From Salarias fasciatus (taxonomy: Eukaryota > Chordata > Actinopteri > Blenniiformes > Blenniidae): a DNA stretch of 64,000 nt. The DNA is taken from positions 21,135,431 through 21,199,430 of the forward strand of contig NC_043754.1 in the NCBI RefSeq assembly GCF_902148845.1, read 5' to 3'. A program made the translations under genes and the position numbers. Every line of letters begins with the position of its first letter. Positions within the stretch are counted from its first letter, which is position 1. Of the stretch, positions 12,400 through 23,556 are shown in pieces. The notes under the pieces are model-generated. The model was not told the DNA's origin, did not search any database, and saw nothing but the letters and a program-made list of their open reading frames with translations.

Positions 12400-13300
12400 A
12401 CTTAGACATATATAGATAATTAGACATTACAAAAAGACTGGAATAGGTCTGAGGCCTTTATCTGCACCCACAGTGGGACTTTTCAGGTCTTGAAGCATCT
12501 TGGACTCAGGTGAATTTTGAAAAATTCGATATAATTGAATTTTTTTTCCGGTGCGAGACAAAATCGCAAGATTTGGAGATCAAACTTATTGTCCATCACG
12601 AGAAAAGGTTAATATTATCTAACAAGATAAACCTCTGAAATTAATTATGTGGTGATGATGTTTCCAGTCACAATCCCATCTGAAAGTTTTACGAGGCATG
12701 ATAACATGATTAAACATTTTATTACGGAGGAGCGAAGGAGATAGAATTAAATCGAGCAAACTTTGTGCTCCCATGGAGAAAGAGATGCACGAAGCCTAGT
12801 ACTCTGTGTCTGAAATGCCTAAATCGGTACTTATTGTAAAGTTTATTGTATTTTTCAGATCATCTCTACTTGTACTGATTTCTCTCGAGGCAGACATTTC
12901 TCCCAGGAGTGGGTTCACGTCATCCACGCCCTCACATTACTGAAAAGAAAGCGGGCAGCCACCGTGTGTCACCATAACCTTGTGTTTATTACTGTTATCG
13001 TCACAGTAAAGGGGGCCGACGTCTTCACTCTTCATACATGTTGTTTATGGCTCCTTATCCCCAGTGACCCATATCAAAGGGACTGATAGGAGTGGGCACT
13101 ACTGACATGATTCAGACAAACCTTCAAACCACATCATGATTACGTTATCAGTTAAGACCTGAAACCTGAGGATCTGGGGTCTGACTCTCATTGTCAATTC
13201 AGTCTTTAAGTCCGATTAAAGAAAAACATGGCAGCCATTGTTACAAAACCATCAGAGAGCAGAAATCATCCACTTCTTCCTGTGTGAGCTGAAGAGAATC
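12400..13300. other. Intergenic DNA, nothing recognised
   Basis: No ORF of coding character, no tRNA and no transposon termini recognised. Confidence 0.5.
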
Positions 13301-13302
13301 AG

Positions 13303-13432
13303 GACTGGAGAACCTATGAAAGTCTGAACACCCTATGAGAGTTAGAAGAACCTGAGAGCCTGGAGAACTTGTCAGAGTCTAGAGAACCTGTGAGAGTCTG
13401 GAGAACCTTTGAAGGCCTGAAGAACCTGTGTG
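13303..13432. repeat. Short minisatellite, about 20-bp unit
   Basis: Five to six imperfect copies of a unit like gaacctgtgagagtctgga. Confidence 0.75.
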
Positions 13433-14485
13433 AACTCCAATAAAAAAACAAATAAAAACAGAATGCTGACTGCTGAGTCAGGAAGCAGTTAAAGAATTGT
13501 CTGTCTTCACCTGAGAGGTGAACGACTTCAATCAGGTATCTCCAGGGTCATCTGGGGTCAGGAGAACCACCTTTCCCAACAGGAATTCTTCTTTCTTTTG
13601 ATTGTCTTTCAGAAATCCTCAGAAACTTTGGCGAAAAATAAAACACAATAAAACAATGTTCAGTGTGAAACCATGAGAATACTGACAGTGACGGATGATA
13701 AAGGAAGACCAGGGTTCAGAATAAAAACCTCTCACTGTCCCAGGATCGTCCTCGATCGGACGCTTCAGAATGAGGTCCAACGTTTACAGACGGTGACTTG
13801 TTAACCAGAGTTACACACAATCAAACACAGAAAACATCTTGAATGGACCAGGTTGTTTAACGAAGACAAATGTCCACGCATGTTCAAATCAAATAAAATC
13901 TTTGACTCTAAATTACAAAGGAAACTGATAATGTTTCATAGAAAGTTAAGCTCTCATGAAAATCAACAAAAAGTTTGAAAACAATTAGAATTGGTGAAGA
14001 CACAGGTTTTAAGTGTAAATTGAAATGTAAAAAAAAACACCTGATACAATTCTTAAAGTCAAAATGATGAGTGAAAACACTGTTCAACGTGCGTGCTGCC
14101 TGCTTGCGTGAGCTGACTGGAAGTGTTGAAACCTGGACTTTGCCACGAGGGTGAAGGTCAGTGGAGAGGAGGTGAGCCAGAAGTCGCAGCTCCTATAAAG
14201 CAGAATCAGGTCAGAGGGTAGACAAGAGTAAAAGTTCAGACACTTTTCTTAGTTTTTGCAGGAAGTGGCATCATCAGTACCTGCCTCCATGTTCGGACCC
14301 TCACATCGGGTTGAACAGCTCACATTGCCCATTTATTAAAATTGCGATTTGCTTTAATAAAATATTTCAGTAACTTTAAAAATGTAGGAGTGACTTTACT
14401 AACTAGTGCTGAGAAACAGTAACGAGTGAAGTTCACGTCTGTATTATTATGGTGTTAGCATTAGCATTAGCTGAAACGATGATGA

Positions 14486-14486
14486 C

Positions 14487-14535
<49 letters not shown>
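14486..14535. repeat. (CAT)n trinucleotide repeat
   Basis: About 16 ATC/CAT units. A CTC/CCT-rich pyrimidine tract follows at 14575-14690, giving a long strand-asymmetric stretch. The Ile-rich and Glu-rich frames here are artefacts. Confidence 0.9.
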
Positions 14536-14537
<2 letters not shown>

Positions 14538-14944
14538 CCCCTCCACTCCTCAACCTCCTCTCTATCCCTGCTCTTGTTCCTTCTGCTCTTCCTCCTGCTG
14601 CTTCTCCTCATCTCTCCTCTTCCCCCGTCCTCCTGTTCCTTCTTCTGCTCTTCCTCTTCCTCCTCCTCCTCCTCCTCCTCCTCCTCCTGTGAATCTTTGA
14701 CCTGCAGATAACAGAGGAGGATGTTGTTCCTCATTACCATCTCACAGAGTCGTAAAAGCTGTCAGACCTTTGACCAGGAGGAACTCGCTAACTCCCACAT
14801 GAAGCAGGTGTGTAGCCCCGCCTCCGCTCACCTGTGCAACGCCTCTGATGGCAGGTAGGCATTGGCTCAGAAGTGAAACACGGTGTCGGTCAGAACAGTG
14901 TGAATCTGAGGGTCAGGCTGCTGCAGTCACTGTGTGCACAGTTA

Positions 14945-14962
14945 TGATGGCAAGTAAGTAAT

Positions 14963-14999
<37 letters not shown>

Positions 15000-15870
15000 T
15001 TTATTTGTATTGCACGTTTCATAGAATAACCATCACAGTAATGAAGAGTCAGATAAAGATCAGAGGTATGCAGGTAAAATAAAAGATCATATAAACAGTA
15101 CATAATACATAAGATCAGAGATGTGGAGTAGATTAAAGGTCACACAGTATAAACAGTACGTATTACACAATACAGCCAACGCTAAGTCAGTCTGAGCTAG
15201 GATACTTCAGAAACAGACATGTTTCTAAATGTTTTTTACAAGCATCCACTGAGTCCAGGGATGTCAGGTCAAAAGGAAGTTCGTTCCAAAGTCGAGGCGG
15301 GGTGGATATGAACGAACAGTCATCCCTAGTTTTAAAGCGAGTTCAATGGACTCTCAGCAGGTTCTGATCAGAGGACGTCAGTCTCCGAGCCGAGCTGTAG
15401 GGCTTGGTTAAGTCAGTGATGTACATGGGAGCCTGGCCATGTAGGAAAGGTATGGACCAGGATTTTAACACAGTTGTAATGTAGGGCCTCTTGTTGGAGC
15501 TGGTCAACAGCCTCGCAGCTGAGTTTTGGATGTACTGGAGACGAGCAGCTCTTTCTTGTTGAAGCAACTGAACAGGCTGTTGCAGTAGTCCAGCCACGAG
15601 GATATGAAAGCATGAATGATCATTTCAAGCTGGTTCTTAGACACCATGGGCCTGAGCTTAGCGATATTGCGCAGCTGGAAGAAACAATTTCTAACCAGCT
15701 GCCTTGAGTGGTGGTCTAGTGGCATGGCTTCGTCAAAGATCACCCACGATTCCTCAGTTTGGCTTTAGCTGAGAGGCTCAGATCAGCTAAGTGCTGCTAA
15801 ATGGTGGGGATGGCACTGTCCGGGGCAATAATGAGGGTTTCTGTTTTGTCTTGTTCTCTTCTCCAGCACC
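14945..15870 (-). mobile_element. 5'-truncated L2/CR1-type LINE fragment with (TTAC)n tail
   Basis: On the minus strand, decayed reading frames show the end of a LINE reverse transcriptase: KTETLIIAP near 15.83 kb, then LRNIAKLRPM, IHAFISSWLDYCNSL, and in another frame YIQNSAARLLT and ITDLTKPYSSARRLTSSDQ. These are hallmark strings of the L2/CR1 group C-terminal region. Continuity passes between frames, so the copy is frameshifted as well as 5'-truncated. The 3' end reads into (TTAC)n at 14952-14998, a typical LINE microsatellite tail. The plus-strand sequence continuing to about 16030 may belong to another decayed LINE. Confidence 0.85.
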
Positions 15871-16029
15871 ACATTAGGAGGAGCTCCAATTCTCCATCAG
15901 ACCAATAACTACCCGGTTATGTGCAAATGTGGCTGCAGATGGAGGTTAGTGATGTACGGCGGGGGTTAATGAGTTATGGAAGAGCAAAGCTATGGAGGCC
16001 CTTGAATGTCAGAAGTGAAAGTAAAGGAG

Positions 16030-17530
16030 ATAAAACGCGATTGAAGGTGTCGGCATGGCCCAACAGGTGTACGTTTTACATTTCCTGATGAGAACTGATC
16101 AGTCAGCAGACACAGAACACAGACTGAGACACAGGACAGCTACCAACGAGAACACACAGAAGATGCCCAACACACACCACCAGCTGAGGAAAACCACACA
16201 CTCAAGAACGGGGGAAACACACCAGGGCAGGGAACAGCAATCAGACCCAAGGAGCCAGAAGACAAGTCAGAATCTCAAACAAGTCCCACGAAAAGACATG
16301 AAAATACAAGTTCTTCTTTTAACCAAATGGAAATCAGTGTTGATTTTCTTTTCTTTCTTTGTGTTTATTCAGTGGAGCACAGGCTACTTTCATCTGATGA
16401 AAATGGAAACATGTCTAATAACTGAGTCCTGTCACTTTATTTGCTCCTTTTCCTGATTGTCGAGGGCTTGAAAATCCACTTCTATTGAGAAACTGCAACT
16501 CTGTGCCATTGTTTGAGGAATTAAAATAACAAGAACAAATTTTACGTTTGTGAAAAACAATTAGAGGGTTTTTTTTTAAGCTGAGTGGTAGCATTTTAAA
16601 ATCTGCTTGATTGTAAAATTCATTGCTATCCTTTGGGATGGCTATGAAGATCAGGTACCACCAGTTCACACTGCTGTATAGAAATAAAACTGAAAGTGAG
16701 AAGGAGATGAAGTGAGTGTGTCTCAGGACAAGCATGGCACGTCCACACTGCGAGCCTCCCTCACAGCTCCTCCTCCTCCTCCTCCTCCTCCTCCTCCAAC
16801 ATGTCTGTGTCTCTGTGCTGAGGCTTCTTTTTACTGCACCCCCTCATAAACTTTATGGCCCCGCTCTCATCGGCCTCTATTTACCCACAAATCAGACGCC
16901 AGCACGGCCGTTGCTAGTGACGACGCAGGAGGACTCCATTTTTTTTTTTTTTCACCATTAACCAGAGGCCTGTGGCCTCCTCACGTCTCAGAGAAGGCAA
17001 TAGAGAAATGATGCCAACGCAGAAATAAAGATTTACCATACATTTTATGAGGGGAAAAAAATAAAAGGGAAAGCCCTATTTCAGAGTAAAGACTCAGGAG
17101 CTACATGCAGGCTTTATCTTCCTCTAAAGGTCTTGTGCACAGGCTAGCTTAAAGGCTAGCTCCTTTAGCTTCAATGCTAATCCCATTAGCTTCCCAGCTA
17201 ACTCCTTTAGCTTCCTTCTTCAGTTCTTTGTGACTCAGTTGTGCAGCTTTTCTGTCCTCGCTAACTGCAACAAAACTTTCCATTTCCCTGGATGCTCTCT
17301 AGACTGCACACACACGCACACACACACACACACACACACATACAAACACTCACTATTTCATGTACACAGTTAAGCAGCAGCAGGAATTCCTGATACGAGA
17401 CATGCGGAGGTCCTCAGGGCGCGATCTTTGGCCCTTTGCAATTTCATTGAAATCTGCATTTAATGAAATACCAGGTTTATTCCTATAGGCCTACTGATAC
17501 CACATGAATCAAGTTCAAGATGGCCGACAC

Positions 17531-17612
<82 letters not shown>

Positions 17613-17693
17613 CTGATAGTCTCTCTCGGTGTTAAGATAGCACTGTTGTTGGATTAGAGGCTGGCTCGACCCATAAGGACAAAGGTCTAAGCA

Positions 17694-17735
<42 letters not shown>

Positions 17736-17838
17736 GCACACACACAGCAGATAGCAGATTACTGAGCTCTGTTTGCCCACAGCTTTTCTGCCCTTTGGAC
17801 ACCACACCTCAACTGCAGCATCGAGCATCAGTTAGCAA

Positions 17839-17887
<49 letters not shown>

Positions 17888-18035
17888 AAATAAGTATGTA
17901 TTAACTTCATGTTTCTGCATCATTTTAGCAGTACTGTCCATCGTGGCCTGACCTGCCGTCAGGTCAACGATCCTCGCCGGTGAAGCATCACATGGTCATG
18001 AAGGCGGTCAACAGATCTGCAGCCACTTTTACAGT
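16030..18035. other. Intergenic DNA with several CA/GT runs
   Basis: No gene recognised. Contains a CTC repeat at 16766-16797, repeated gctagct/gctaactcc words at about 17140-17210, (CA)n at 17527-17611 and 17697-17747, and (GT)n at 17840-17883. Confidence 0.6.
17527..17611. repeat. (CA)n microsatellite
   Basis: About 40 CA units with one AA interruption. Confidence 0.9.
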
Positions 18036-18048
18036 AAAACTTTCAGTC

Positions 18049-18054
18049 TTTAAT
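18049..18054 (-). terminator. cdx1: Possible cdx1 polyadenylation signal
   Basis: ATTAAA on the minus strand about 650 bp past the cdx1 stop. 18055-18701 would then be the 3' UTR. Inference only. Confidence 0.35.
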
Positions 18055-18701
18055 ACAAAGGACATTTGAACATATACAGCAGATCCAGACAGACGCGGGA
18101 GATCAAATCATTTACAAAACATTCTCAGGCTCGTGGAGCAAAATATGTGAAGCAGAAATCTGCTGGAAACTTCTTCTGTATTCTTCTTTCTTTGGCAGTA
18201 CATGTTTTTAAATAACCCAACTGGTAAGACCACCAAGACCACTGAGACCACCAAGACCAAACCTCAGGATCCAGTCATCACCCACTATAAGATCACTTTT
18301 CAACCGTCAGGTTAGAATAGGAAGTGATTGGTAATCTGAGTTCAGAGGGTAAAAACTTTTCAGTGTGTATTTATCTTTTTTGGAATATTTATTGAGTGTG
18401 GACGAGCTGTTTCCTCTCATTCAGCGCAGCAGAAAGTTAGGTTCAGGTGATCTTTGAAAAACGCTGAAATTTTCCCTTTTTTGAGTCACTTTTACAGTAA
18501 AAAAAAAAAAAAACAAACATAGTGGAACAGAGCTGAAGATGTGGAAACACCATCATAGTCTCTGCAAAGTTCCATCAGCAGGAAGTCTTTTGGTTTGTAG
18601 TGGTGGATTTCACCTGCTGACGTCTCAGCGAGCCTCCGTCCAGTGAGAGCCGGGCTCGGGTTCCAGGTGGAGTCCGTCTGAAGGTGGAGCAGGTTCCCCT
18701 C

Positions 18702-19399
18702 TCAGTACTCCTCTTTGATGTTCAGAGGAAGAGACGACGGAGACACCAGCCCACTGCTGCTGCTCGTCACCAAGGCGTTTCCATGGAGACTGCCTCCCCC
18801 TCCGGCTCCGGCTGCCGCTCCCCCTCCCGTGCTTGCGGTGGGGGGCGTGGGCGTGGTGGTGGAGGAGGCCGGCTGCTGGAGCTTCTTCTTGTTGATCTTT
18901 CGCTCCTTCGCCCGGCGGTTCTGGAACCAGATCTTCACCTGAAGGTGGAGCGAGTCGCACAGGTGGCGTTACAGACATGAATGTCCCTAAGACAGACTGA
19001 GGGTGGTGTTATGGACGTACCTGTCTCTCAGACAGACTGAGGGCGGTGGCGAGCTCCGCCTTCCTGCGGATGGTGATGTACTTGCTGTAGTGGAACTCTT
19101 TCTCCAGCTCCAGTCTCTGGTGGTCGGTGTAAACCACTCGGTACTTGTCTTTGGTCCGTGTCTTTCCGTCTGCACAAACACAAACAATCTTCAGCGTCTC
19201 ACAGATTGTGTGTGTGTGTGTGTGTGTGGGTGTGTGTACAGAGATGGTGGTGTGTTAGCTTATGTGATTGAGTATTAACAGTGAGCATACAGGCAGTGAG
19301 AGCTCAGACGTCTGCCTGTGTCTGTCCTTTAATCGCTCGTCCACGCGAAGACAAACTCAAACATTTTAGACTGAAGAACATCTGCTGAACTCCTCTGCT

Positions 19400-19431
<32 letters not shown>

Positions 19432-20779
19432 ACACACACACAGATGAGCCTATGATGTGTTTACTGTGTTTTCAACTCATTTAATGTCAATTTTGTGTCA
19501 CTTAACATAGTTTACAGGGCTATTTTGTGAATATTTTAAGTTGATTTAAAAGTGTTTTTGCCAATGTGTGTTTTTATGACTGTTATTTAGGATAATTTTT
19601 ATTATCATGTTTGTCTTTAGTAGTGTTTTGTGTCTTGTTGTGTTTATCAATGGTGATACTGAATTCTCCCATAGACCGTTGGCATGTTCGCAGTCTCACA
19701 AGTATATCGGCACTATAGCGACACTAATGTTTATTTCAAACCTGGTACTGCTGTAAGTTTGACTGCACTGAATCACAGGTGGCAATCAAAATTACGTACT
19801 TCAATCCATCAGAATGCTGATGTTATCCGGTACATCAGCTATCCATGCTACAGCTGCCTTCAGTAAATAAATAAACAAAGCCAGCGGGACACTGAGCCGT
19901 TGATGGAGAGAGACTGTGGATGCGGTCCTACACTGGAGCCATCATCATCTGCACTCATTTCCTGCTACATTCCTATTGGTTGTTTGGGTTTTAGCAGCTG
20001 TAGCTCCTCACAGGAGCAGTGAGGAGACGACAGTCACTTTCAGGAAATAATGCCAGACCGTCAGCCGTGATAAAAGCCATCTGTGACCTCCTCACACTGT
20101 ACCACTTAGTACAGATTTTCTGCCACAATCAGTCACCAACGCTCGTCGTTACTCTAAAACATAACAATCACACATTGCACAGCCTCGTTCATAATCATTC
20201 CCTCTAGGGTTTTGTCTGACTAAAGGCTCAGGTTGGACAGTGATTTTGGCTAAAGTGTCTGTTGTTCTCATGAAGTCACCGACAACAGAAAGACAGTGAA
20301 ATAAAACTAGACTTACATACTCATACAAGTGAAAAGTAACTACAATCTGAACTACACTTCTGTCACTGTAATGTAAATTTTCACTTTGCTCTGAAAACAA
20401 ACTGACATAAACACATTATTAATACTGTGGAAGAGAACACAGTAACCACTGCTCCACTGCACAGCAGCGCAAACCTCAGTATGGAAACCAGTAATCTTCC
20501 TCTCTTTGGAACACTCAGAAAAGACTGCTTTGAATTTATAAAACAGACCAGAGAAGATAAAAACATTTCAAATCTTTTGGAAATCATGAATGTGATTTGG
20601 CACAATACATTCCACTATTGGAGCTTAATCACTCATCATTAAATCAAAGTTATGGACACTGTTTTGGACCTGTTGGGATAATCAGACGTCTCTTTTCTGG
20701 GACTCGAACCTCATGCTGTCTTCACTTTTACAGAGTCAATGTGAACCAGCTGATAAACACATGCATGTACACGCTATAT

Positions 20780-20827
<48 letters not shown>

Positions 20828-22890
20828 ACATAAAATAGTCTGGAAAAACTGAGTGAAAAATAAGAAACAAACCACAGCGAATTTTATAGTTTTTTTTTCT
20901 TTTCTTAAATCTTTCTCATTTTACTAGTCTCATGATAAAAATGAGAGTTTTCTAGGTGAACTGATTTTTTTTTTTTGTTTTTCAAAGAGCGGAAGCTCAA
21001 GAAGTTTGTTTCCGTCCAATACTCCAGTGGAGAGACACGAAATAACCGCGATAAGCGCAACGACCAGAAACCAGGATTAAACACCAGGAAAAAGGCAATA
21101 AAGAGGCTGAAAATAACAATGAAACGACGCAAAACTGCTGCCAGAAACAACTGTGAAGTGTGATTCTGCCCAGCTGCTCAAAATGTTTTGAGTTTGAGAT
21201 TGAAAAATCTTTAGAGTGTTTTTTTTTTTTTTTTTTTTACCTTTTATGAGTTTCTGAATGTTGGACTCAACCTTTCTAATTGTCACATGTCACATAAATC
21301 GTGTTGATGCGGCCCACTTTAACCTGGGCCTCAGTGCAACATAGTTTGCTGAAATAAATAATTTGGAGGAAATCGGTTCCGTAATTTTATTATTTTACCC
21401 AAAACAGGGGATTCTTAAAATTGATGTAATTTCGTATTGATGCAACTATAAGGCTTTTAAATAATCCATATGATAATTTATGATTGGAATACTATGAATT
21501 GTGTATTTTTTGTAATGTGTATTTGTGCATAAGTTTTAAAATCCTGCTAATTTAAAAATACTATTATCATATGTATTTATCATCAGAAATATGCATTTAT
21601 ATGTTTATTATGATCGGTAGTTTCCATGTTTTTGATTTTAAAATTAAGTTAAGTAAGTGAAGTAATTTTAAATTAATTAAAAGTTACATTTTGATATCCA
21701 AACATGAAGTTGAAATTACAATCCTGAAATTGAAAAAAATGCCTGATTTTTAATTCTGTGGGCTGTTTTCATTCTGATGCTGCAGGTGTGTTTAGTGGAG
21801 ATTTATCTACAAGCCGCTTTTTTCTGTCGGCCGCCGCACGAAGGCCCGCGTGTCCGTCCCCGCTTGAGGCCTCACGCACCTCACGCATCTCAATTCTTTT
21901 GTTTTTACGAGACAAAAATCCCACAAATTAGGCTAAAATAGTCTATTAAAAACTTAATGAATTATGCAGAGCGGAGAAAAACACTTTATTAGTCTGATCT
22001 TTTTGAGGCGCACCTGTTCAGCTTCGTTATAGAAACACCGAAATATTCATTGAATTAAATGGGTTAAATATTTAGTGCTTCTGATCGACATCCTTCAGAT
22101 AGAATGATTAAAAATAATAATAATGATGATATATTCAAAGATATAATTAGGTTTCTGTGAACTGATGCCTCCGTGGTTTATTCCTTTTATTTGGCTGCTC
22201 GGTGTCTGCGGGGACAGTTTAGATTCTCTCCTCTCCTATTAAAATCTTTAAACTGTCTCTTCACCGAAGCCCTCTGACAGAACCAGAAAATTCAGCAGCA
22301 TTCGCATCAAAACAGCTTCTTCTAATTATTTATAAGTTTTACATTATTTTCTAAAGTAATATTATCTGTCAGTGAAGCTCCGTGCTGAGGTCCCGGTCCC
22401 GGCTCGGTGTCTTACTCGGGTTGCTGGGCGGCGCGGAGGTCCGGATCCAGTCGTACGGGTTCCTCCTGCGGGGGGATCCGGGGGACAGCGGCCCCGCAGA
22501 CGCGTTGAGGGAGGCGGTGAGCAGCGCCGGGGACTGGCCGCTGAAGTCCGGCGGGCTGAAGCCCAGCGGCGGGCCCACTGCCCCGGGCACCGTGGAGGCC
22601 GCCGCGGGCCCCGCGGCCGCCGCGGCGGCGTAGTGATGCGACGACCAGTCGTCCCGCGGGGCCGGGGGGGGCGCCGGGTAGGCCGAGGTCCAGCCGGCGG
22701 CCGGGCCGCCCTGCGGGGCCGAGTGCGGGTCGGCGGCCAGGCCCGGGTGGTGGTGGTGGTGGTGGTACCCGGAGAAGTCGGGGTACTGCGGGGGGAAGCT
22801 CTGCGGGCTGAGGCTGAGGCCCGGGTGGCGGGGCACCGGGTTCTGGTGCGGGTACATGGCCGGCTCCTTGTCCAGCTGCAGGTAGTACAT
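18702..22890 (-). CDS. cdx1: Caudal-type homeobox transcription factor Cdx1, 3 coding exons
   Basis: Exons are 22416-22890, 19021-19169 and 18702-18938 with donors GTAAGA and GTACGT. The spliced frame is 286 aa. The N-terminus ([35 protein letters not shown]) is the caudal activation domain in its Cdx1 form. A PBX-binding-type hexapeptide with W (NPYDWIRTS) precedes the homeodomain at about residues 165-224. It contains [20 protein letters not shown] and [13 protein letters not shown], with W48, Q50 and N51 intact. The intron between ERQ and VKIW is the conserved caudal-family intron. Cdx proteins regulate Hox genes, posterior body patterning and intestinal identity. Peculiarities are a His6 run and an Ala-rich tract in exon 1, and an extremely GC-rich exon 1. 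The short C-terminus ends NIKEEY. Cdx1 rather than Cdx4 rests on the N-terminal motif. Confidence 0.92.
19170..22415 (-). other. cdx1: cdx1 intron 1
   Basis: 3.2-kb intron with no other exon recognised. Contains GT/CA runs at 19209-19240 and 19400-19441, a (TTTA)n tract at 20778-20825 and poly-T stretches. Decayed dispersed repeats are likely around 19.66-20.3 kb but their family was not recognised. Confidence 0.6.
20778..20825. repeat. (TTTA)n microsatellite
   Basis: About 12 perfect tetranucleotide units. Similar (ATTT)n tracts elsewhere in the window often mark retroelement tails, but no element body is visible here. Confidence 0.9.
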
Positions 22891-23059
22891 GGTGCCGGCT
22901 GAGGGGGCTCCCTCTGCGGGGAGCGGGTCCAGCCTGCCGCGGTGCGCGCGCTCTCACCTGGCGGGTTGACGGCACACCTCCACCTGAGCGGTCTGCCGCC
23001 CCCCCATCAGGCACGAGCTAAAAACCACCCGGGCCACGTGATCCCATCCCTTATCCTCT

Positions 23060-23225
23060 CTCCTCCTCCTCTGCCTCCCTCCAACCTGCTGTTCTCCTGT
23101 TCTCCTCTCCTCCTCTGTTCTCTTCTGTTCTTCTCCTCTGCCTCCCTCCAACCTGCTGTTCTCCTGTTCTCCTCTCCTCCTCTGTTCTCCTGTTCTTCTC
23201 CTCTGTTCTCCTCTGTTCTCTTCAT
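23060..23225. repeat. Pyrimidine-rich 67-bp tandem duplication upstream of cdx1
   Basis: A CTCCTCTGCCTCCCTCC-headed unit begins at about 23071 and again at 23138, then decays into CTGTTCTC words. The tract is almost pure pyrimidine on the plus strand, about 180 bp upstream of the cdx1 ATG, so probably in the promoter. The Glu/Arg-rich frames on the minus strand are artefacts. Confidence 0.75.
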
Positions 23226-23317
23226 TCTGTTCACAATACGGCAGACGACGACGATGGTCATAATGATGATGATGAATAAGGAACATTCTTTGTGGATACT
23301 TCAAGGTGCAATCAGTA

Positions 23318-23318
23318 T

Positions 23319-23369
<51 letters not shown>

Positions 23370-23371
23370 TT
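23318..23371. repeat. (ATTT)n microsatellite
   Basis: About 13 tetranucleotide units. Confidence 0.9.
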
Positions 23372-23556
23372 ACAGTCAGTGATATTACCTGTCATCAGTA
23401 CTTCTCTCCCCCTCTCTTTGTGTGTACAGGTTGCCAGTTTGGGAGACTTTAAACATCATAATGGAGCAGTTTAGACTGAATCTGCTCAACACTAAACTTC
23501 TGCTCTTCAGATGAGCGACAGAAAAACCTCCACTTTCACGTGGAAATATGGCTTTT

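Noticed and set aside
20149-21163. Several 60-80-codon ORFs inside cdx1 intron 1
   Set aside because: No splice-site context, low-complexity segments and no recognised motifs.
22372-23014. 176- and 200-codon ORFs over cdx1 exon 1
   Set aside because: Out-of-frame shadows of the GC-rich Cdx1 activation domain.
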